A stretch of 64,000 nt of DNA from Durusdinium trenchii. Taxonomy: Eukaryota > Sar > Dinophyceae > Suessiales > Symbiodiniaceae. Shown here piece after piece: positions 31,882-43,086 of this stretch. The stretch covers positions 238,008 through 302,007 of the forward strand of contig CAXAMN010006624.1 in the NCBI GenBank assembly GCA_963970005.1, in the 5' to 3' direction. The notes beneath the pieces are model-generated. The model saw only the letters and a list, made by a program, of their open reading frames with translations, searched no databases and was not told the origin of the DNA. The position numbers were made by a program, and so were the translations under genes. Positions within the stretch are counted from its first letter, which is position 1. Each line of letters starts with the position of its first letter.

Positions 31882-31970
31882 TTTGAGCCTCTGCTTGAGA
31901 CATCCATCCGCGATTCAGGCGCCAGTTGGTGTCCCAGAAGTCGTGGTTCCCCGCGATGATGAACATGTGC
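31882..31970 (-). CDS. metallophosphoesterase, GNHD exon
   Basis: After GCGACTTGAG|G the frame reads HMFIIAGNHDFWDTNWRLNR, then GW. IIAGNHD is the metal-binding motif III of calcineurin-like phosphoesterases. The first base completes a codon with the previous exon to give DKHMFIIAGNHD, exactly as in relatives (H-K-x-I-V-I-A-G-N-H). The 3' border is uncertain: CAA|GC at 31895 or AAA|GT at 31882. Confidence 0.78.
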
Positions 31971-32067
31971 CTCAAGTCGCGACGGAGGTCTGTCTGAGAT
32001 GGGACACAGGTGGACATGGGTGGAAGGCGTATTGATCGACGTCCTATCGTTGCTGGGTCTACCCTGG

Positions 32068-32118
32068 TAGCTTCTTGTTCCTAGTAGTAAGGCCAGGAGC
32101 CCCTAGTAGCGTCCGTGC
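32068..32118. repeat. TACTAGTAGC-type repeat, short copy
   Basis: GTAGCTTCTTGTTCCTAGTAG followed by CCCCTAGTAGCGTCC. It lies in the intron between the GDV and GNHD exons of the metallophosphoesterase. Confidence 0.6.
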
Positions 32119-32839
32119 TCCGGATGAGGAATGATTCCGAAGCGAAAGTCCGAAGTCCAGTTCGACTCAATTTTGCCCAACCAAAGTCCAGGAATGTCCA
32201 GGAAACTCCTGAAATCGGGTCACCTAAAGACCATCAAATACCTGGCAGCCTCGAAGTTCAGATGGAGTGCAACTAGCTTATAGTCATGTCCCCATGTTCC
32301 AGGGTCCGAACTGGAGAGTCCAGCCTTGGAGGCTCCAGGGTCTATCCGTTGTCAGACCGAGAAGAGGCCTCCAAACAGGTGCCTTGCACTGTGCCGGGGA
32401 ACTTGATCAAAACGATGCAACATAGCATCGCAGTGCCTCCAATGAGAAGTAAAATAAGCACCAAGCAAAACACAACCAAGCATGGCAAAGCTTCACACTC
32501 AAAATAAGAGCCAATTTGCAGGACATGGAGGACACCAACGGCACAACATTAGGCACCAACACCATGGCGATGTATATTGTTTCTGCATGACCCAACGCCA
32601 TGGCACTCGTGGTTGGCGGGCCATTTCTCAAAAGAACCAACGCACCCGGATTTCTCCACGTTGGCCACCAACAAAGGTTGAAGGACCCTATTATCCCATG
32701 GGTACCCCAGTGGGGTCCTTCAAGGTCACTTAACCCCTCTTGCCAGGTCGCTGGCACTGAAACTTGCACCAAATTGCCCAAATTGCACTGAAAAATAGCT
32801 GGGGTACTCATGACACGTTTTTGGCCAGGTCACTGGTAC

Positions 32840-32941
32840 TTGTCCTTGATTTGACCCAGCCAGTCGTTGAAGTCGCCCAGCTCCGCGTCGTTGCCCACCT
32901 TGGCCACGTCGCCGGAGTGGATGAAGATGTCGGCCGCCGGC
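32840..32941 (-). CDS. metallophosphoesterase, GD exon
   Basis: After the acceptor GATCCGTTCTTAG|G the frame reads AADIFIHSGDVAKVGNDAEL, then GDFNDWLGQIKDK, ending at GACAA|GTACCA. D-I-F-I-H-S-G-D is metal motif II of the phosphoesterase fold, and the following FNDWLGQ segment is typical of the MPPED branch. It joins in phase with the GNHD exon 870 bp downstream. The first motif (D-x-H) should lie on the minus strand beyond 33 kb. I did not find it. Confidence 0.8.
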
Positions 32942-32999
32942 CTAAGAACGGATCGCATGGAGGTAGGAAGAAAGGCGAAGCCGGGCCAGACTGTTGTTC

Positions 33000-33900
33000 A
33001 AAATGATAGAAGAGTAAGAGTTCTTCCATATGTTTTTTACAGTGAGAGGAAATGACTTAACTTCAAGAACATCATATTGAAACTGGAAAAAACATCTGGA
33101 ACCCAACAAAAAGAATGACCTCACCCTGCATTGGGCTAGGATCACCTATGGTTCCGGAGTTCTTGCACTGAAATGATTCAGGACTCTAAACTGGCACAGA
33201 AAGCAACGACACGGTGTTGGACCCTCGTGACAATCGAAAAGAGGTTGTTCAAGCCGCATGGCCCAGATTCACAGCATCACTACCACTAAGACTCAGACTC
33301 TAGTTCCTGGATGTTCCTGGAGACTTCAACTACACCTGGATTGAGTTCCAGCCATGTCCCACTCTTCAGGAAACGAATTGGAGACTCCAGGTTGCTCAAC
33401 ACAAGAATCCATGGGTGTCCAACGGAAAAAAAAAAAACATGGACCTTTGGTGTGGCCCGTCCTACGTCCTCCAGTCCGTCGGAAGAATTATGGTCTCACG
33501 TCCGAGCTGCAAGTCTCCTGTCGAGCGGTGCAAGCTGTGGGTATCACCTCAGCTGTGTTCTACAGCGGTGGCCGTCGTCGGCAGTCCAGCTGGGTTGTAG
33601 TCCGATCCCCGTCCCGTTCTGGTGAGCAAATCCACAAGTGACGCCATCTGGGCCCGACAAGTCACCCACTGCAACTTATATATAATGTCTGAAAAAGCTA
33701 ACAAAGGAGGCCTGTTGGAGGGCTAGTAGACGTGTTTGATCAACGTTTGATCATTTTGGCCTTGTCCTTCCCTTTCCCCTTTGGGTCAGCCTTGCCAGCC
33801 TTGCCCATTGGCGTCATCCTTGTTCTCCTATGTCCTCGTGCCTGCGGTCTTCCAGTCGCTGGCACGTGACTGTCAGTTGTCTTCACCCCCTGCTAGTATA
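33000..33900. other. no recognisable gene; one introner-like fragment
   Basis: Should contain the 5' part of the metallophosphoesterase gene (D-x-H motif), but I could not locate it. A fragment of the introner-like family (CCATGTCCCACTCTTCAGG...CTCCAG) is at 33345-33392. Confidence 0.3.
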
Positions 33901-33903
33901 ATT

Positions 33904-34060
33904 GGGTGTGTATTGAAATAGGGAGACCTCACAGGCAAAGACCCCTGGAAGTTTCGGAAGAATGACCAGTCTACCCACATATTATAGATCACAGTTATAA
34001 TGATCAATATGTAACTGGACCTGGAGTCCACCTGTTTACGCCTCAAAAAATACATGTAAG
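33904..34060 (+). repeat. longer dispersed repeat, second copy
   Basis: GTGTGTATTGAAATAGGGAG ... AACTGGACCTGGAGTCCACC ... CGCCTCAAAAAATAC. Pairs with 27598-27800. Confidence 0.6.
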
Positions 34061-34199
34061 TACCTGCTAGTATGATTCAACATGCATCTTGGCAAAGGAC
34101 TTCCCACAAGCCCGCTCAACGCATCGACGCTCAACACTTTTCGTCAGATAAGAAAAAACGACGTTTTTTGGGGTTCTGTGTCTATGAATAGCCCCCCCA

Positions 34200-34529
34200 A
34201 AAAGAGGTGCATTCGGCCTTTGTTGCTTCTCCTATCTGGCGAGCGAAACTCGTGGATCCGATCCATCAAGGCCGGGATCAGCTGGGATCCCTCTGGACCG
34301 AATCACCACCAGAGCGAAGCTGGTGGGTCGCATTTGCGAGTACCAGGATCAACCCCATCTACCAGGAAGGTCACGCATGGTCAAGGGAGCCTCACTGAAT
34401 CATGGTTTGCTTCATAGAGCCCCCTCCGTCTGTAAGACACAACCATTGACGCGCTCTCCGAATGCTTCGTGTCCGCCAAAAGGCTCACGTGGAGGATGGT
34501 CACCACTTGCTGAGTGCGTCGGACCTTGA
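34200..34529 (+). CDS. coding-like region, frame and strand unresolved
   Basis: Two plus frames are open here. One is ASPIWRAKLVDPIHQGRDQL; the other, ending at 34529, is RITTRAKLVGRICEYQDQPH. The minus frame of the next entry overlaps it. At least one exon is likely. Confidence 0.2.
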   Translation, partial: KRGAFGLCCFSYLASETRGSDPSRPGSAGIPLDRITTRAKLVGRICEYQDQPHLPGRSRMVKGASLNHGLLHRAPSVCKTQPLTRSPNASCPPKGSRGGWSPLAECVGP

Positions 34530-34620
34530 GTCCTGTAGAAGGACCGATCGTCGGACCTTGCGCAGTGCTGGAGGTGTTCGTGTGGTTGTCAGCAGCCTCA
34601 GTAGCCTCGGTGGTTCGGTG
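34434..34620 (-). CDS. candidate exon, unknown product
   Basis: The minus frame reads TEATEAADNHTNTSSTAQG, LKVRRTQQVVTILHVSLLAD and SESASMVVSYRRR. It is preceded by a pyrimidine-rich stretch. Borders are uncertain and no family is recognised. Confidence 0.3.
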
Positions 34621-34699
34621 GGCAGAAATTAAACTCACAAAAATGAGGAACACATTATGTGGATCCTCTTGGAATATCTGAATAGCGTTGTTTTTGATT

Positions 34700-36700
34700 C
34701 CATCCTAGTAACTATAGAGTATAGTCTAGTTCTTTAAACATTTTCAGTCTATATAGCCAGGATGTTGCTTGAGTCCTTCGGGAGATCTGGCAACGGAGTT
34801 GCTTCACTGACTGGCCTGGCCAGTCTGGACACTGCGACTGACCTGAATGTGCAACAAATGCCAACATCATATTGACACATGAACAGATGCCTCTTAATAC
34901 CGTTTATTGAAAAGAAACGTCTGACCATCTGTCTTTGAACCATTCTTGCTTTCTTGATGCCCCCCGGACCCCCAGCTTCAAAGTGGTGGGACATCTCTCC
35001 ATGCTGAAGCCTTCAAAACAAAACTGCCATTTTGGATCATGTTGGTTTAAATTGCGGGATTGTACAAAATAGTACATAACAATATTGTTATTGGGGTTCA
35101 AATTCAAGGGGGGGCTTGATTGCCAGACTTGGACATGTGATGGGATGGATTGCTGTTTTTCTTGAAGAACCCGGTATAGCTGTGTTGTTGCGACCTAGGG
35201 AACAGTGGCAGACTCTCACCCTTGCAAGATGAACTCAAAAGAATGGTTTGTCAACCGGTCAACGTGCTCGGGGACTGCCAGTTCAAACTTGCACCAGGGT
35301 CGTCGAAAGACTGCCGCTTGTTAAACACCTTGGGGGCTACCTTGGGGTGATGCAGGATTGGCATTTTGTAGTATTGATCCAAAGGTGATCGTGTCTTTCA
35401 GCCCAACCACACTCTGGGTGAAGAGCAAGGCCAAGGCTAGAAGCATCGACATGGCTCCGTGGACGGCGTGTGGCGAAGGCGGCAGGATGTTGCTCTCCAA
35501 AGCCCAAAAATGGCTTCGCCCGTTGAAAGAAGGTCGGATGAGGTGAGTGAGGATGTTCATCCCTCCAACTACTATAGACACTGGACACCAGACCCTCAGT
35601 ACTTGGGGGGGTCTGGATGTTCGGGGACGCCTGAGATCCCTGGGACCTGAGGTGTTCTGGAACCAAATCGGGTCCCGATTTCCAGACCGGGTCGATCCGG
35701 GGTCGATCTGGGGTTTCTCAGTGGGTTTCTCACCGGGAAAGGGGTGGGTTTCAGCGGCTGCGCGGCTTGGAATGAACTAGTTGAACCTCACCAAGCCGAC
35801 TGACTGTTACCCTAGGGAACATGACTAACTTGACCCCAAAAATGACTGGTACTTGTCGGTGCTGGTACCCATTTTCTCGTGTACGAACTGAGACTCCATG
35901 CCCGCAGAAAATGTCACAGTCTTCATTCACACACCATTAGGGTCTTAGGGATTTTCTTTGGTGCAACAGGGGTGCGCTTGCAGGATAGTCTGTACCGCCT
36001 GTGGACACCATTGGGATTGACTCGGATTGACCAAATCAATCCCCCGCATTGGTGATGCAGGATGTGGTCCAGAAATATGTTCCCTTCTTCAAGGAACCAT
36101 TTGTGCAAATCTCTAGTTGTCAACGCCGTTGAGTTCTTTGGCTCATATACGACTATTCATCCAGTTCCCTCCTACAATTTGCAGGTAGGGAACATCTAAA
36201 GAAAAACATGATTTTCACCCCAAACACTATGTGATTCCTGCAGATCTTCCCTTAAATCCAGGCACGGTTTTCAATGCAATGGCCGCTCGGGCCCCCCCAG
36301 AAAGCAGTCCACCACACCTGACACCCCCGATGAGTTTGCCTCATCAGTTGGATGATTCCGCCAACATGCCCCATTGGGAAGCAAAGGATTTGGATGATTT
36401 GGATGGAACCATGGTCTCCCAAGCTCCATGGATCCCAACGAGACAAATCAGCAAGGAAATGGCAAAAGTCCGTTCCTTCTATAGGTACAATGTTTCGTGC
36501 ACATGTGTTGGATGCAAGTTCATGTAGTTTCAATATACGTGAAATAGTGAAATGAATATTTTGATATATCTTGAATTATGAATCTTGACAACATGAAAAA
36601 GGTGGTTAGCTAAAAGTAGCCGCGGGCAGTAGAAATCAGCCAGCCGTTTATCAACTTGAGGGCACCAAGTCAGCTTCAGGCAAAAAAGAAGGTCTGGTCA
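34700..36700. other. no firm gene
   Basis: Contains half an introner-like repeat (GTACGAACTGAGACT, about 35865-35895) and open but unconvincing frames. Nothing recognised. Confidence 0.3.
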
Positions 36701-36705
36701 TCTGC

Positions 36706-36825
36706 CTTTGAAGTTGCAAAGCCGGTCCTCCGAAGCCCGCTCTCATTGAGGAGTTGCAGGGCCTTTGACCACTCAGCTGCTTTTCCTAGTGCGAACGTGC
36801 GCGCGCGCTCGCTGCGACAGCGAAG
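36706..36825 (-). CDS. pentatricopeptide-repeat exon with GC donor
   Basis: The acceptor CTCTTGACAG and the donor TCAAAG|GCAGAT enclose exactly 40 codons, phase 0 on both sides. It reads RTFALGKAAEWSKALQLLNE, then SGLRRTGFATSK. G-K-A-A-E-W-x-K-A-L-Q-L-L is the second half of a PPR repeat. The 5' end contains an alternating CG run (36800-36812). It is the most downstream of seven PPR exons between 36.7 and 48.5 kb on this strand. Confidence 0.66.
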
Positions 36826-36829
36826 CTGT

Positions 36830-38160
36830 CAAGAGGTGTGAAACATTTGTCATTCAGTCATCCATCAATGTTCTGTGCTCGTCCAATATACTGCGGATTT
36901 GCTGGATAAACAATGTTTTTTTTCAGGATGCTGTCCCCTGATCTACGCAATATAATGAAGAAGACTACAACACAGAAATTGATAATTATACCCCTTTTCT
37001 CTGTGCCGGGAAATGAGGTCAACAAATGAATCTCACTTCCAGATCTGTACGCCACAATTAGACTTTGGTTTGGCTAAAACAATGAGCTGATACGCAGCAA
37101 AAGAGTCGTGCTCCGCAGCGTCCAATTTTGTTCCGTTTATCTGTGAATTGTTCAATTTGCGATGAACAAAAGGGTGTCAGATTTAACAGAAAAAAAACAT
37201 AGCAACTACAGTAAACTAAACAGTTAAATTGGCGTTAGCCTGTTGGATGGACATGGACATGGATGGACTTCCCCTCAGATTGTATCCAACAGTCCTCATA
37301 CCTGATATCCTCACAAAAAAAAGAAGTGCATAGAAGTGCCTGATTTGTGTTTGTGTTCCACCCATTAAACATTCCACGATATTGCCCAGGATCTACTTCA
37401 GGGGAGACAAATCGGGATGAAAAGAAATTCTGTATATATACTGTATATATACAGTATAGATTAGTATATGAATAAATTAGTTATATAATACATAATAATA
37501 CATATATATATATATATATATGTCAAGTGTCTTACTGTAAATGGTGCGTGTGCTGAAACAATAAGGTCACCAACATCCAGACACCTGCAGCGCTGATCGC
37601 GATGTTGAAGGTCACCCTGGCCTACGTCGGGTGTTCGACGGCCGACGTCGTTCGGATGTTAGACTGACGGGTGCGACTTCGGATCAGGCAATGGGAGAAG
37701 AATGAGAACCCCGAGATTCCGGGAACAAGAACGTGTAATACCAAGACATTCCTTTGATGCCACTCTAAAATACCAAGACAGTTCGCAAGTGAGTGTGGGA
37801 AGAAGAACCTGTTTTGGGTTCGGGTCATGTTCCATTTGCGCACAGGTACTTTGGAGGATCCAGCCAGCCATGTCCTGTGACCATTCGATTCCTTCGATTC
37901 CTTCCGGTCCACTCCAGAGATCCATTCGGACGGCCGAAATGCTTTTCCATTTCGGCTTATACTCTTAACCTTCATTTCGGGGTGCGAAACAAAGATCCAC
38001 GTATGTCATGTAGTGTCTATTGGAGACCCCGAAAGGAAGGTGCTGGTATCTTGTTGATATGTTTTGATGATTTGAATCATGTTTGATTATTTGATCCTCT
38101 ACAGCCTAGTACGGCGCCCCCCCAACACCTTGTGAAAGTCCAAAGTCGAAGACGTGATTC
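36830..38160. other. no firm gene; AT microsatellite and repeat fragments
   Basis: An AT run with a palindromic TATATATACTGTATATA core lies at 37430-37525. An introner-like fragment (TTCGGGTCATGTTCCATT) is at 37805-37858. No exon is recognised. Confidence 0.35.
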
Positions 38161-38166
38161 TATATC

Positions 38167-38210
38167 TCTAGGGCTCCAACTACCTCCTGAGAAGGTGGTT
38201 GGGGGGTGGA
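38167..38210. repeat. CCTAGGGCTCC palindromic repeat, partial copy
   Basis: CTAGGGCTCCAACTACCTCC, then TGAGAAGGTGGTTGGGG: a self-complementary arm pair of the family. Confidence 0.5.
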
Positions 38211-38504
38211 TTACGAGAAGTGCCCCCTGTACAGGATCAACTCAAGTTCGCAAATACAAGAGGTTGCGCATGGGAATCCAAAGCCACGAAAACAATACCT
38301 ATAGAAACTATAAAGCGTGTAAAGGTGGTGTTCAAGACCAAAACTAATGACTATATATAACGTTTTCTGGGCACATCATGATTTCAGTTGGTCTTCCGCA
38401 ATTGCTGTCTCGATTGCATGTCCGTATATTAACCAATCATCCGATTCTTTACCCGATAGGTTCCGACTCGTCGAATCAAAGCAACACTCCTTAAGTTGGA
38501 GGAA

Positions 38505-38725
38505 AAAAGGCTTTCGTGACTTGCTCGAGGAGGGCGCTTCCTAGTGAGCCAGTGATCTTCATCTCAGGTTTAGACCAGGGAGCTGAATGCCCAGGGAGCC
38601 CGTCCCTCACCTCGGCCACCTCGAGCTCAGGCTGCTTCACCAACTCCTGGCAACATCGAAGGGCTGGTGAAGCGGAGTGGAGAGGAGCAGCGACTCGGTG
38701 GATGTTTTTGGACTTGCAGTCTAGT
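38505..38725 (-). CDS. candidate exon, unknown product
   Basis: The minus frame reads ASPALRCCQELVKQPELEVA, EVRDGLPGHSAPWSKPEMK and TGSLGSALLEQVTKAFF. It is GC-rich and well mixed. No family is recognised. A TACTAGTAGC cluster starts right beside it. Confidence 0.34.
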
Positions 38726-38734
38726 CCTTCAAGA

Positions 38735-38905
38735 GGCAACTATTACTAGCAACAAGGACGCTATTAAATTATTAGATGGAGGCCATCGCTAGTAGGTTGG
38801 AGGCCATCGCTACTAGTAACAAGAACTACTAGTAGCTTCTTGTTACTAGTAGCGGTGGCCTCCACCTAATAGCGTCCTTGTTAGTAGTAGCTAGGGCCAG
38901 CAGCT
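38735..38905. repeat. TACTAGTAGC-type repeat, inverted pair
   Basis: The left part (ACTAGCAACAAGGACGCTAT ... GGAGGCCATCGCTACTAG) is inverted relative to the right part (CTTGTTACTAGTAGCGGTGG ... AATAGCGTCCTTGTTAGTAG), making a large foldback. Confidence 0.75.
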
Positions 38906-39349
38906 AGGGCTTTGGACTTAGGCTGTGGTCCTTCAAGACGCTTTGTTCAGGCGCATGCTTAGCAACATGTTTTGAGGGCCTACCTGATGATACTTTGGTG
39001 CAAGACACATGCTCAACCGCTTCAATTCTGACCTTCAAGGAAGTTATTGCATGGATCTAAACTGACACGAATAGACGAGAAGAGTATATGTTTACATTTT
39101 TGAACAAACAACTACTACTCCACATACTTTGGAAACAACAACAAACAAACATAAACAAACACAACAAACACATCCTCAATGGATCTTCAGCATCCTAAAA
39201 GGTGGACCATCGAAGATCCGCCCCTGCGAATCTGGGTTTTGTTCCACTCAACAACGCTCCCACCATCTGGAGACCGCATCCTTCACCGGATGCGCGGTCG
39301 AAAACAGGAAGACGCCGCGAAAACAAGCAAAACGTGTTGTAAAATGGAC

Positions 39350-39403
39350 GTGTTCCGTTTGGATCGCCTCCAAGATCTGCAAGGCCACAGGCCACACAGC
39401 GGC
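39350..39403 (-). CDS. pentatricopeptide-repeat exon, half repeat
   Basis: After CTTCCACGTGAG|G the frame reads AAVWPVALQILEAIQTEH (18 codons), followed by GTCCAT. A-A-V-W-x-V-A-L-Q-I-L-E is helix B of a PPR, as in the 11.9 kb exon (AAVWQVALQLL). Helix A must lie in another exon. Confidence 0.6.
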
Positions 39404-40394
39404 CTCACGTGGAAGGCAGGAAGGTTCAGGACAAGCGTGTGGGTCGTGGATCGAGATGACCAATGGAATAGACCCCTAAGAGATGGTTTATATGCGTTAT
39501 ATGAACCCCTAGACAAAAGACATCTTGGGGGTTGTGCCATCTACTCTGAAACCACTGTAACATGTTCATCTGCTAACGTTGGATTACTGTGATGGGGAAG
39601 CTAACTGGAAGGGTACCATAAAAGTATATTGGGTGTTGCACGTCTCATCTTCAGATATGGACATCCTAGATCCACCTGCTCTTCATCGTCCCATGGGGGG
39701 TTGCCCCGACCCTCTGGTCACCCCACCTTCTCTGCTGCGCTTGCAACTGCCCCATAGCTGACGGCATCGGGTGCACCACGCGTCGGGTGCACCACGCGAG
39801 GCGGAGAAGCTGTGTCACCGCGCATGGATGCGAAAAAGGCTAGAGCCTGGCATGACGCTGTTCGGACCTCACCGGCACTGGGTATAGAGATTTCCATGAG
39901 AGGTGCGGGAGCCTCCGTTTCATGTGACGTGCGCCCTGGCTTCAAGAACCCAGGGCGAATCTGGGACCTTGGAGCGGATTCTTTTCAAAGCTTAAGATGC
40001 TTCTTTTACAGAAATCGCTCTACCTGGAGCCGACCCGTGAAAAGAACTCGGAGTCTACAGTATGGGGAACATAGTGCATGTATATGGAGGAACATATTGT
40101 AATCCTGTTTTTGGGTGCGGGGCTCCACAATTCAGAGTTGTCAGGGAAATTGGTCCGATTTCGTCCTCTGGTGCTTGTCATAGCCATGGTTCCACTCATG
40201 AGCGTTTTCGTTTCGAACATCCTCTTAGGATTCGTCCCGATGGTTCCGTGGAACCTTCTTGCAGTTCCCACTCTAGGTGCCCTTTGGACTGGGAGGGGTG
40301 CCCAATCAAGCTGACTGTCCGACCCCACAGGTACCCCCCACGCGAATTGAGGTCGCTTAGACTGTAAAGAGGACACTTTGAATTCAGAAGCTGG

Positions 40395-40525
40395 TTTTGG
40401 CTGTGTTGTTGTGGTGGTGGTGGTCGTCGCCGCCGTCGTCGTCGATTGTTGTGGTCGTCGTTGTCGTCGTCGTCGTTGTGGTCGTCGCTGTTGCTGTGGC
40501 TGTTGCTGTTGCCGTTGTGATGTTT
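40395..40525. repeat. imperfect GTC/GTT trinucleotide repeat
   Basis: About 130 bp of GTC, GTT and GCT triplets. On the minus strand one frame would encode Gln/Arg- and Thr-runs within a 197-codon open frame, most likely an artefact of the repeat. It lies 34 bp from a PPR exon. Confidence 0.85.
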
Positions 40526-40558
40526 GTTTATTAATGCATTTTAATGCTAAACACACAC

Positions 40559-40634
40559 GCCATCTCGGCAGCGACGCCCAACGCCTCAGCCCAGCGGCGA
40601 CTGGCGGCATAGGAGGCCAAGACTGTGTTGTAAC
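40559..40634 (-). CDS. pentatricopeptide-repeat exon
   Basis: After CTTCTTCACTGCAG|G the frame reads YNTVLASYAASRRWAEALGV, then AAEM. Y-N-T-V-L-A-S-Y-x3-R-R-W-x-E-A-L is a clear PPR repeat with GC-ending codons. The 3' border is approximate (GC|GTGTGT). Confidence 0.7.
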
Positions 40635-40659
40635 CTGCAGTGAAGAAGATCAATTCCCC

Positions 40660-40758
40660 TCAGCCTCCTGGCCCACCTCCTCAGAAGGTAGTTCTAGTTA
40701 ATAGACCCCCCAATCTACCCCAACCACCGAACCTCAGGAGGTATATGGAGCGTTAGAG
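40660..40758. repeat. CCTAGGGCTCC palindromic repeat, full copy
   Basis: CCTCCTGGCCCACCTCCTC AGAAGGTAG ... CCCAACCACCGAACCTCAGG. Same layout as 11251-11340 and 57076-57173. It follows directly upstream of the PPR exon on the minus strand. Confidence 0.6.
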
Positions 40759-40848
40759 ATCTGAAGATCAATCATGATCGATCATGATGAATGATGAATC
40801 AATCAAATCGCTGACCCTCCATGGGTTCCCTCATACCCAATACCCTAT

Positions 40849-40935
40849 GGATCCAACTACCCTCGAGAAGGTGATGTGTTCGACTCTTTTTGTAGGCGCC
40901 AGGAGGGTCCAAACCCTGTCTGAAGGTCATGTGGA
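40849..40935. repeat. ACCTTCTGAGAAGGT-type repeat
   Basis: ATGGATCCAACTACCCTCGA, then GAAGGTGATGTGTTCGAC ... GTAGGCGCCAGGAGGGTCC. Close relative of 1088-1175 and 52797-52875. Confidence 0.55.
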
Positions 40936-41382
40936 CCCCTTACTTGGGGTATAGAACATGGGATTCATGACACACACCACCAAACAGGTATACGGATGTA
41001 TACGGTATACGACTCCTGTGGGCCCATGGGCCCATGGACTTTGACTCTGAGGTGTTTAACTGAGAAATCGAACGATTCGCCTGAAAGAGGGTCTCCCTCA
41101 CCTTCGTGCGTCGTGCGACGTGCGTGCTGCTTCTTGTATTACTGGAGGGTCACTGGAAGGAACCTGTTCAATGGGCTCAGTCACCACATCTGAGTGGGAA
41201 TGAGCATGGTGGTGAGCCCTGAAATCGAAGAAAGGGGAGACTTTGTGGACTTACCTCTTCAGTTTGAAGTCATGGGACTTCTGCCCCTACCCCCTTTTTC
41301 TTGTTTATTTTTTTTGTGTGTAAGCCCAAAAAGGGTGCAGATCCCGGGTGCAAGGTTGTGTTGATCAAAGTGTGATTCAACC

Positions 41383-41477
41383 CCAGGGCCTGGCCTACCT
41401 CCGTCTGGAAGGTTATTGGGGTGGCTTAGGGAGGGGTCTAACTATACCTTCTGAGGGGGTGGGCCAGGAGCCCTAGG
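41383..41477. repeat. CCTAGGGCTCC palindromic repeat, full copy
   Basis: CCAGGGCCTGGCCTACCTCC ... TATACCTTCTGAGGGGGTGG, GCCAGGAGCCCTAGG. An introner-like fragment follows at 41498-41543 (CCCATTTTCAAGGG...GGGTCCAG). Confidence 0.6.
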
Positions 41478-41549
41478 AAATGTTGATTGGGTCAGGGTCC
41501 CATTTTCAAGGGCTTTGCCACGCGTCCTTTCGGGTCCAGGTAGCAATTC

Positions 41550-42860
41550 CAAAGAACTGCGTCAGGCTCAGGCGGCCGAGGTGAAAGATTGGTCCCAATT
41601 TGAGAGATGATGAGCACCCAGCATCGAAGGAACCAAACACAAAAAGCTTGTTTCAGAGCAGCTATAGGACCTTGAGTCCATCTTACCCTAGGGATCCACA
41701 TACCTTCTCAGAAGGTACGACCGGGCCCCTCACTTCGCCTGCATAAATAGTCTCACTAATATAGTCTCCAATCATCTTTTGACAAGATACGACTGGATCC
41801 CGGTTCAGATTTGAGAATCTTCACTATGTGTCTGAGCCAAAACATCTGAACGTTTCGGGCTCCGTTAAACTTGATGATCAAGTAGCTGATGGTATCGCAC
41901 AAATCGAGCTCTCGCCTCAGACGAAGACCATCCGGGGGCTCCAAGTGGACATACTGTGGGTCCTGGTAGGTCAATTGGTTCCCAAATCCGGGGGCCTGAA
42001 ATGGTTTGAGGTTCTCTGAGGTTCCCTCAGGTTTCCCTGCAAAGATGTGGGGTGCAAGGATTCTTAGGGTTACATTTCCTGATATCATCATGGAAGTGGA
42101 AAATAGCCCCTTGGTAAAGACGGGTCGTTTCAGGCGACCCAGCCGAGCGGATCGACCAGGAGGCTTCGGGGGACGCGGGGCCGGTGGAGTGAGGAGGGTG
42201 GAGCTGGGCGTGTTCAGTCGGAAAAGTCTCCCAGCTTAGCTGCCGAAGATTTATGGCCGGCGTTACAAGGCACACTTGCATAAAAAACCATGAACGCCAC
42301 CCTTTTCACAAACCCTATAGAACACAATAGAAGGAATGAATAATGCGGACTTTTTCCGTTGATGTGGCAGTGCCGAGACTCGCCCTTGGACATAACATAA
42401 CTATACAGAAACCTTTTTGCAACAGCATCCTCGTGGGACGCCGCCTGCCGTGGACATCATATTGTGTAGTTTGTTGTCCCTTTACTCTACGCAGAATTCG
42501 AATGAACGGGGCAGTGCTTCACAACGATGAACGCTTCAGCGCAGTGCTGCGGCATTCCTGGCTAGATCTAGCTAGCAAAATGATTGTGTGGTTAAGGGCA
42601 AAAGGAACCTCATGGCCCCGCTTAGACTTGTGCAACTAAGCACCTACCAAGCAATGCCCAGCAACTCTGAATTCTTAGTAAAATACTGCCACCAAGTCTA
42701 CACCCCCAAATCCGTGTATGCTGCTGGTATATACGGATCCTTACATGTCTGATTTCTTTGTATTCCTCACCACGGTACACATCAATCCTGCGCTTCACTT
42801 CCGTTTCAACGTGGCGCGTCAAACGTTAGACGTGCGCTCGCGCTCGCTGGATCAGATGAT
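41550..42860. other. no firm gene
   Basis: A GC-rich open patch at 42.1-42.24 kb (plus frame SRADRPGGFGGRGAGGVRRV) could be an exon. The rest is unassigned. Confidence 0.28.
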
Positions 42861-42869
42861 CGCCCCGAC

Positions 42870-43063
42870 TTCTCTCCCCTTCAGCTGCAGCGGCATCCAT
42901 TGAAAGATCTGCAAGGCCACCTTCCATGCATCGCGCGGCTCGCCCTCCGCCCCCGCCCGGATCAGCGCATTCGCGGTGATGCGATCCGGGCGGACCGGCC
43001 TGAGGCAGCGTCGGTCGCGGCGCGCGCGCCAGGCCGAGGTGAGGAGACCAGGCCGAGGGAAAG
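42870..43063 (-). CDS. pentatricopeptide-repeat exon
   Basis: After CCAATTCTCTCAG the frame reads AWRARRDRRCLRPVRPDRIT, then ANALIRAGAEGEPRDAWKVA and LQIFQWMP. P-D-R-I-T-A-N-A-L-I-R-A ... AWKVALQIF is a PPR repeat with an enlarged helix-A/B turn, preceded by an Arg-rich linker. Codons are very GC-rich. A complete introner-like repeat lies just upstream on the same strand (43187-43087). Confidence 0.72.
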
Positions 43064-43086
43064 CTGAGAGAATTGGTCAAGAGTAC

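Noticed and set aside
40020..40610. 197-codon minus frame with Gln, Arg and Thr runs
   Set aside because: The runs come from the GTC/GTT microsatellite. The real coding signal nearby is a PPR exon in another frame.
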